Origin: Acheta domesticus
Taxonomy: Eukaryota; Arthropoda; Insecta; Orthoptera; Gryllidae
Reading direction: 5' to 3'
Length of the DNA stretch: 64,000 bases
Assembly: GCA_031308135.1 (NCBI GenBank)
Contig: JAHLJT010004567.1
Coordinates: 34,562,115 to 34,626,114, forward strand
Shown: one piece after another, positions 57,481 to 64,000 of the stretch
How positions within the stretch are numbered: the stretch's first letter is position 1
Layout: each line of letters starts with the position of its first letter
The notes under the pieces: generated by a model
What the model saw: only the letters and a program-made list of their open reading frames with translations
Databases searched by the model: none
What the model was told of the DNA's origin: nothing
Made by a program: the position numbers and the translations under genes

Positions 57481-59046
57481 AGTATGGATCATTGAAAAAA
57501 CGGCACAATTCAATTTTTGTTGAACTCACTGAATTTGTGAAAATAGAAAAAGTTTGAAACAATGCGGGAATGTGTGTGATGTTATAGCTCCACTACTTTA
57601 TTTCAACTTTTCGTAAGGATAGAGCAGAAAACATTGAATTCCGTGGAATGTTACAACTCCCAGCAGTACATTACAGTAACGCCTCATTAGCACGTACTCT
57701 CACACCACCAATTTCGCCGCCAGGAATTTTAGTTCTGGCAAGGAACATTGTAATACGGATATAAATAATAATCTGATAAAACTTTTTTATCACAAACACA
57801 ATTGCTATGGTTTCTTGGAATTTATGATAACAAGGGTTTACTCTATTCCTACTGGTTAAAAATCGTGAAAGTATATAATGTTGTTAAACCTGAATATTTT
57901 TGAAGCGTGTGTGTAGAACACAGGAACCTTGTGAATACTTGGGAGTCGTTTAAGTGTATATTGCAATATATCAATCTATAGATCTACATAGAAGTTCTTG
58001 ACGCTGTTGTGTGTGCTCGCCATTGATGGAAAAGTAGGAAGCTGATTCTCACGAGTCAAGTAGAGGATCCTGGCGTCGAAATTTCCACTGCTCACAAGTT
58101 ATTTCCAAAGGCAAATCCATAATTTTTATTACCGCGTAAAAAGAGCTTTCAAAACAATCTGGTAAGTGTTCTGTAAACATTCAGATAAACAGTGCTTTGC
58201 CACATTATGAATATGGTAGTACGTTGACAAGTTATACTCCCCATCATTGTTAATAGGATTTGTGACGCATATTTTATTTACATTTTAAGTTTTGTTTAGT
58301 ACCATGACTGTAAACGAAAGCCTTGGAAATAATATCAATGTGATATTTTTCTCTCACAACCTAAGCATCAAGTTTCTAACTACCAAAGCACACTACTTTA
58401 GACATCTACCCCGTCTGGGCTTTTTGTGGATATTATTTTCTATTTTTTTCTCAGATGTAAAGCGAGGGAAACTCCAAGAGACTCCTTGGCGGCACAATCC
58501 GTCATTGCGCCATTGACTGCCACCATTAACCTTGCCGTCCCTCGAAGAAGCCCATATCCGCTTCTTATTTTGTTAAAAAAGTGACTGGCAGTCTCTGTGG
58601 AAATCCAGGTCTTGTTACGCAATTTTGTGTGACCATTTGACTCAAGTCCAAAGAGGTTTGGTAAACCCCGAGTTTGAAGGCCAGACTTCCAGAGGTTCCA
58701 TTCTCTTCAGAGAACATTATTGTACGTATGCTCACTACAATACTCAGGTAAATGAGTTAATAACAACGAAAGGACAAAATAAATGCATTTAAAAATCCAC
58801 GGCTAATTGGAAAATTATTCCAAATTATAATGCATGAATAGCAGGTACTTTGAACAGCGTCATTTGTGACATTTCGTTCATTTGTATACCCATGTCAATC
58901 ATCTAAAGTGAAAGAAAGTAATACATTATTCTAATATGCACATAGAAACGTAAATGACGCAACTAAACAGGAACAAAAACGCATTCTCAACGGCCATCGA
59001 ACGGGTAAGATGACTCAGGGCATTATACTTTGATTTTTTTAAAGAG
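57481..59046. other. AT-rich DNA, nothing recognised
   Basis: A GC-richer stretch at 58460-58560 has no recognised frame. Confidence 0.5.
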
Positions 59047-59208
59047 GTCAATGACATTAAATCATTGCTACACCTCCTGCCTTACAAAATGAATCTTTTT
59101 AACAGTGGTAAGCACATTTTTGAGGCCAGGAGCCTCGTTGAGAAGGACATGCGCGAATTAATTAAAAACATTCATTTTATAAGGCAGGAATGACCTAATG
59201 TCATCGGC
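59047..59208. mobile_element. Foldback MITE, about 160 bp
   Basis: The left arm ATGACATTAAATCATTG...CCTGCCTTACAAAATGAA and the right arm TTCATTTTATAAGGCAGGAA...TAATGTCAT are inverted with a small indel. No coding capacity. Confidence 0.65.
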
Positions 59209-59233
59209 CAGTTTAAACAATAGAAGTATAACT

Positions 59234-59473
59234 CTGTGGCCACGCGGTAAAAGTTCTTAAGTCAATTTTTGGCGAAATTGAGTTAAGTACTAAAACTACC
59301 AGTTAAGTATTTTATTTTAATAAAACAACCGAATTGAAATGTTGCGTCCATAACGAAAGAAACGCGTTGGGAAATAGCGTTGAGTGTAGGAAAAAGCGTT
59401 GGCTCAATAATCTAACCCTTGTTTTCTCCAAACTATGATTTTTGACTTAAGAACTTTTATCCCGTGACCACAG
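59234..59473 (+). repeat. 240-bp repeat with terminal inverted repeats, copy 1
   Basis: It starts CTGTGGCCACGCGGTAAAAG and ends CTTTTATCCCGTGACCACAG, so about 34 bases at the two ends are inverted. It resembles 59907-60153 throughout. Confidence 0.7.
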
Positions 59474-59906
59474 AACTGATGTCTCTCTCTGGGAGGTTCT
59501 AGAGATCGAGTGAGGACAGTGACAGGAATTTCGGAAATAGCAAGAAAGCTGGGTGAATTTAGTTGTTGACTCGCGCAGAATTCTAGCGGCCGGTTACAGT
59601 TCGTTATTTTTCGTAGTTTCTCCGATCAACACCTGTCGAGTGCTGGAGCAGTGCTCTAAACATCGGGCCACGTACCACGCGCCAACGTTTCTTCTTCTGG
59701 ACCAGTGGGGAGGTTAGAGCTTGTCCGGGCTGGAGCAGTGTTCCGTTGGGGGAAGATACCTGGAGGAAACCATGTAGAGCGTCGTACAGAAAGTCCATCG
59801 CGTGGGGCAAGCCATCGTGTAGGACGGCGCTGGATCGCACCATTCAGCGGAAGAACATCACTGCCACCTCCCGTAATAATGCACGAAATACTCGTGCGAA
59901 ACAAAT
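59474..59906. other. Spacer between the two 240-bp repeats
   Basis: GC-richer than the surroundings, with short open frames on both strands and no recognised domain. It could be internal sequence of a composite element or a fragment of unique DNA. Confidence 0.4.
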
Positions 59907-60153
59907 CTGTGGTCACGGGGTAAAAGTTATAAAGTCAGTTTTTGGCAAAATTGAGTTACGTACCGAAACTACAAGTTAAATATCTATATTTTATTTTAGT
60001 AAAACGACCTAATTCAAATGCTGCCTCCTTAACGACAAAAAAAGCGTTGGAAAATAGCGTTGAACATTGAAAGAAGAGTTGGATCAATGATATTTAATCC
60101 TTGTTTTCTCCAAACTAAGATTTTCGACTTAAGAACTTTTACCGTGACCACAG
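59907..60153 (+). repeat. 247-bp repeat with terminal inverted repeats, copy 2
   Basis: It starts CTGTGGTCACGGGGTAAAAG and ends CTTTTACCGTGACCACAG. Same orientation as copy 1. Confidence 0.7.
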
Positions 60154-60189
60154 GAATGATCATAGCCGTCAACACGCCCGGACACAAAA

Positions 60190-60480
60190 TAATCAATCAA
60201 TCAACGGCCAACTTAAATAGCAAGTGTGGAAAATCCGTTGCGGTCGAGACTCAAACCTGCCTGCAGAGGCGTCGCAGGTGGCAGCCAAGTCATAGCATCC
60301 GGTTGATTGCCGTCGTCCATCACGCCAACACGCTTCAACTCCGCTGGCTGCGAGGAAATACCGTTGACCGCAACCTTGTCCGCAGGCAAACAGCGTCGTG
60401 GAGCCCGCCCCACCCTGCCCCGCCCCGCCGGTTCGTCTGCGGTCGCGCGCTCTTGCGTTACGACACCTGAGCTACAGAAT
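60190..60480 (-). repeat. GC-rich patch with tRNA-like boxes, possible SINE
   Basis: On the minus strand TAGCTCAGGTGTCGTAACGC resembles an A box and CAGGTTTGAGTCTCGACC a B box. They are over 200 bases apart, too far for one tRNA promoter, so the call is tentative. Confidence 0.25.
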
Positions 60481-60696
60481 TGAAGTCCTTGAGGCAATAA
60501 CTTGCTATGCCACATTCCTGATGAAGTGGACGTATTAGTGTATTTTGACGCCCCGTAGATGTATCTATACGTTGGGTTTTTATTTTAAAGATTCGCTACA
60601 AGATGGCAGTGATATTCGTAAATTAATGTTCTGTATCCCAACGTGTAAATCTTTACTCTCCGTTTTCTCAATACTTAAGCATTGAGGCATAGCATG

Positions 60697-61010
60697 TTAT
60701 GGCCCCCAGGTCTTCAATTTTGGGCCCAGAGCAATGCTGAAACGTAGCCCCCGCCCCCGAAAATAATTAAAAAATATGAAAGTTTTATCAAAACACTATG
60801 AGTTATTTTGTTTCAACAAGTAACAAAAATTATAACGTTTAAGCTAGAAACATTTATTGGAAATATATTTAAAATAATAGTTGTCATCAAAAGTATTTAG
60901 TGATCAAACATTACAATTTCTACGGTGATCTTAAAACGCTAAAAATGTTTTGTATAGTTGATGTTTAATAAAATCACTTGTTAAACACATGAAATAATAA
61001 TATGAATTTC
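60697..61010 (-). repeat. Dispersed repeat, copy 2 (partner at 9340-9690)
   Basis: TTTTGGGCCCAGAGCAATGC is the complement of the GC-rich end at about 9640-9667. The AT-rich body, including GATCTTAAAACGCTAAAA, also matches in reverse. Confidence 0.5.
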
Positions 61011-61559
61011 TGTGTTTTATGTTCGCGTCGTTCGGTTCATTTCATAAAGTCCTTCCTCACAAGTAATGACTATAATTAAATGTTTAAGGTAAAAAATGGT
61101 TTTAAAATTTTATGAAATACCAGACCACTGAACCGCGACTTATAAAATTAAGTTAACGATTGTCTCCAGTTCTAATTTCTTTTTTCTACTCCCATTGTAT
61201 AATGCTGTCATTTGATGGCTGCATCCAGTTGCATAATAGTCATTTTGATACAGTTTTCATTATGATACAGGTTCTTCAAGAACCTGTTCTTGACCAATCA
61301 CAGGGAAGTTTACAAACCACGTACTGACAATTAATCATTGGGAATTGTTTTAGCAAATGTTTCGTTCGATTGTGTACATAAAAATTATATTTGATATTAT
61401 ATTATGCTCAATAGTTTTATTTCTTTTTTTATTAGTAATTTTTCATGATATATTATTTAAAATAAAGTGGATGGTAATTTCACTTTGATCCTATTTGACA
61501 AGCGCAGTACTCCCTAGCAGGCGGACAGGTAACCAAAGCCACCTGCAACAGCATGCGAG

Positions 61560-61612
61560 GGTAGATTTAGTAGAGTTGAGTAGATTTAGTAGATTAGTAG
61601 ATTTAGTGCGCT
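61560..61612 (+). repeat. Short AGTAGATTTAG tandem repeats
   Basis: Several imperfect units of TAGATTTAGTAG occur in a row. Confidence 0.7.
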
Positions 61613-61700
61613 AGGTGGCCTTGGCTGAATCAACTGCCACGTAACTATCCTTTGTAAAAGTTTAACTTATAAAAGTCGTAGAAAAAGTACCGTATGAAAC

Positions 61701-61799
61701 TCGATGTAATGGGTATTAATACACTCGTGTGAAGTTTACGATACGAGCGAGTATCGTAAACTTCACACAAGTGTATTAATACCCATCATTACACCATCG
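61701..61799. repeat. Near-perfect 99-bp hairpin
   Basis: The left arm (GGGTATTAATACACTCGTGT continuing to ATCGTAAAC-type sequence) pairs with the right arm ending AGTGTATTAATACCC around a six-base loop GAGCGA (61745-61750). Arms are about 44 bases with a four-base length difference. Confidence 0.85.
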
Positions 61800-61959
61800 T
61801 TTTCTACATGTGCTATTTCAATCTTCCACTATTTTCCCCCCATCAGCCCCACAAGCGAGTTGCCTTGACTTGCGGGGCTCCGGGCGATTGCCCCGAAAGA
61901 GTATATCTCGTCTGCGTATGCGAGTACACTAGTCTGCCCGTACAACACCTAGCGCCGGC

Positions 61960-62166
61960 CCCGCTGACTTACGTCACCGGAGGCGGCGGCCGCCGCGGCG
62001 CGCCGTTCAGCTGTGTAGTGTTGATGACGTGTGCGGCTCTGCGGCTGTGCCTAGTGACGCGCGTCGAGGCGCCGAGTTGCCCAACGGCGGGGGGGGGTGG
62101 CGATTCACCTGAGGACGCGCCGCGCGGAGCGGCCGGCACTTCAGTCGGCGGCTGGCGGTGCACGCG
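61960..62166 (+). promoter_or_regulatory. GC-rich, CpG-rich promoter or 5' UTR region
   Basis: A sharp rise in GC and CpG directly upstream of a signal-peptide start codon. No TATA box was identified. It is inferred to be a promoter or 5' UTR from position and composition only. Confidence 0.4.
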
Positions 62167-62258
62167 ATGGGGCTTCGTACGTTCGCCGTCTGCCTCCTGC
62201 TGCTGCAGCTGCACGTGGAGTTGCTCCGCCCCGCGGCCGGCGCGCCGCCGAAGCAGAG
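62167..62258 (+). CDS. Putative first coding exon of a secreted protein
   Basis: ATG at 62167 opens MGLRTFAVCLLLLQLHVELL then RPAAGAPPKQ: a short n-region with Arg, a Leu-rich hydrophobic core and an Ala/Gly-rich end (AAGA) suitable for signal peptidase. After 30 codons plus two bases the sequence CAGAG/GTCAGT at 62258/62259 fits a splice donor (phase 2). The frame past the donor continues into a foldback transposon, which argues that the exon ends here. The upstream GC-rich region suits a promoter. The product cannot be named because the mature part lies beyond the exon, probably outside the window. This is the best host-gene candidate in the window. Confidence 0.5.
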
Positions 62259-62308
62259 GTCAGTCGACGCGTCGCTTCTCTGTTCAATTGCTCCTCAGCG
62301 CAAGTTAT

Positions 62309-62540
62309 ACTTCGGTTTTTCTTTCTTGGCACACGGGGAGTGTCAATAAAATGGAATATCTCACAGTATTTCGCGTCGTTCTCGGTTGTGCCGCTAGGAG
62401 TCGCATGATTGCGACTGTGTCGAGCAGTGCTGGCGATCATGCGACTCCTGGCGGCACCACGGAGAACGACGCGAAATACCGTGAGGTATTCGATTTTGAT
62501 AACACCGGCCCCTGCGCCAAGAAAGAAAAAAACCGAACTA
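62309..62540. mobile_element. Foldback MITE in the putative intron
   Basis: Ends TTCGGTTTTTCTTTCTTGGC and GCCAAGAAAGAAAAAAACCG are inverted. The interior palindrome (ATGGAATATCTCACAGTATT and its complement) is the same family as 8496-8748. The flanks show TA on both sides. Confidence 0.7.
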
Positions 62541-64000
62541 AAATTGCAGTTCGGTGCAGGGTCTTGAAACTCTCCATCAAAACTGATGACAAAGCTTGGG
62601 GTGTTACTATAGGAGGCGCTAGTGGCGCCGGGTGCAGCTGCAGGTTAAGCTCGCCAACATCCCATCATAAAAATTCGCCGATTTCTAATAAATACGAAAA
62701 GTGTCTTCTAATTGTTCAGTTATTCATAATATACACATATCAGAAACCTCTGAAGAAGGTGCAAACATCGACGCTATTTTTTGTAACATTACGCTTCTGC
62801 TTGCGTAACGAACCTATGCAGCAGCCACGCACGTGTGAAGTATCGTTGCCAGCAGTTCGTATTTTAGTTCCTGTAAAAAGGTACTACAGGAGATTACGCC
62901 ACTGCAATGGTCTCCACCACGTTATATGGGAGTAAAAAGGCTCTGTTATCTTCAACGCAAGTTAATTGTTCGGTTCATATGGAGGCTGTAAATTGAAAAT
63001 ATTTTAATACCAATAAATATGGAAGATTTATTATTACACATAATATAATGTAAAAAATATACACATACTATTTACTATTATGGTTGTTTCGGATACTGGG
63101 ATTCGGTCAAAGTACAAATTAGAACATGAAATCATTTCAGTTTGACAACATTCCTGAATATTTAATTCCATCTTCAGGCCTTACTTCTACACGGATACTT
63201 CATGCAAATGTACAAATCCCAGTTAGTTATAAGAGTGTGTCCATATTTCTTGGCTCCATCGCAGTCCAAGGATTGTGGCAAAACAAACCTTGACCCAGAA
63301 CATACAACATGTCGTGAATGGTCGTAAATTGTCATTGGTTACATCGTCGTGAATCGACAATGGTTAATGTAGTATTCATAATATATAATAAAAATTATAA
63401 ATAATATTTTTGGGTTGAACCAGAGTTTATGGAAGTATTGGGGCATTTATTCTCTAAGCTTTAAATTTTAAGGAACTTGGAAGTGAAAGATACATCTAAT
63501 AACTTCTAGATGTAATCTTTTTTTAGATTTTCTATTTATGTGGACGTCGTAATCATAGCTGATTATGTTGATGATAAGAAACATTAAAATATACTTCACG
63601 ACATGTATTTAGGACAAAGAGCGGGCCTAATGGCCTGAGCCTTGGCATATCAATACAAATTTGTCTCTCTCCGACAGACATTTCACTGTTGGATGTTGAC
63701 TACCCTTTCAAATAAAGTATGCTTCTTTGATGACAATTTTTACCATGTCAATGCAAATTATTGATGAGGTCTCTATAAAATTTATATACCCCATGACGTT
63801 CGAACATTTTTATCAGTATAAATAGTTAAGAGGGACGCACATAAATTGAATTAGACTGAAGGTAATATATTTGTTATATTTTCTGCTCTTTGATCGTTCT
63901 TATATCGTTTTGTAAACTTGCAAAAAACTTCGTTTTTTTCGAATTTGATACATAAATACCTAAAATTCTATTTCATCAGCTTCCTGTTGAATGAGGCGTG
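62541..64000. other. AT-rich DNA, possible intron, nothing recognised
   Basis: No exon, RNA gene or structured repeat was recognised. If the exon at 62167 is real this is probably its first intron. Confidence 0.45.

Noticed and set aside
61808..62935. Long forward frame of 375 codons
   Set aside because: It crosses the GC-rich upstream region and reads straight through a foldback MITE. Its residues have no domain order, and the signal-peptide exon at 62167 lies in another frame.
1..64000. CRISPR arrays, bacterial operons, rRNA genes
   Set aside because: No regularly spaced repeats with unique spacers, no operon-like gene clusters and no rRNA-like sequence were seen; the window is eukaryotic.

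Overview
The window looks like arthropod, most probably insect, nuclear DNA that is almost entirely transposable elements and their debris. The evidence is the repeat complement: R4-clade non-LTR retrotransposons sitting in TAA microsatellites, a Ty3/gypsy LTR element, a piggyBac element with TTAA target sites, hAT and Penelope-type debris, and many foldback MITEs. GT-AG intron signals are present. Nothing resembles an operon or a prokaryotic gene. The species cannot be fixed from sequence alone.

Layout. 1-6165: minus-strand R4-clade retrotransposons arranged head to tail, each junction at an (ATT)n/(TAA)n tract. They are one element entering from the left edge with an unbroken N-terminal ORF, one nearly full-length decayed copy, and two 5'-truncated copies. 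6166-9958: AT-rich DNA with a weak possible exon, three modules bounded by TTAA (7690-8770) and a 224-bp foldback. 9959-31552: a block with a gypsy element (10650-15637), a hAT remnant (~20.2-20.7 kb), a Penelope-type hammerhead ribozyme motif (~21.8 kb), a piggyBac element (22810-25440), a piggyBac deletion derivative (27287-28186) and GC-rich low-complexity DNA (28.3-29.7 kb). 31553-31652: exactly 100 N. 31653-53142: the same 21.5-kb block again, with every transposon insertion at the same place and mainly small indel differences. It runs on into a TTAATA-type microsatellite where the first block hit the gap. This is best read as a false (haplotype or overlap) duplication; the real locus is probably about 42 kb. 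53143-64000: microsatellite, another piggyBac-derived piece, several MITEs, a GC-rich promoter-like patch and one plausible host exon, the signal-peptide first exon of a secreted protein (62167-62258), followed by a foldback element in its putative intron.

The two versions of the block break their frames at different positions. The gypsy polyprotein is nearly intact in the left version and fragmented in the right, and the piggyBac transposase shows the reverse. Most frameshifts therefore look like consensus errors rather than biology. A few lesions are shared and look real: the R4 copies A and C share one frameshift and two stops, and the piggyBac cysteine-rich tail is out of frame in both versions.

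The most biologically interesting signals are the hammerhead-ribozyme-like motif with an inverted half-copy beside it, the TAA-targeted R4 array, the thrice-repeated TGACGTATACGTCA palindrome of the piggyBac element (one copy inside its intron hairpin), and the TTAA-delimited modules.
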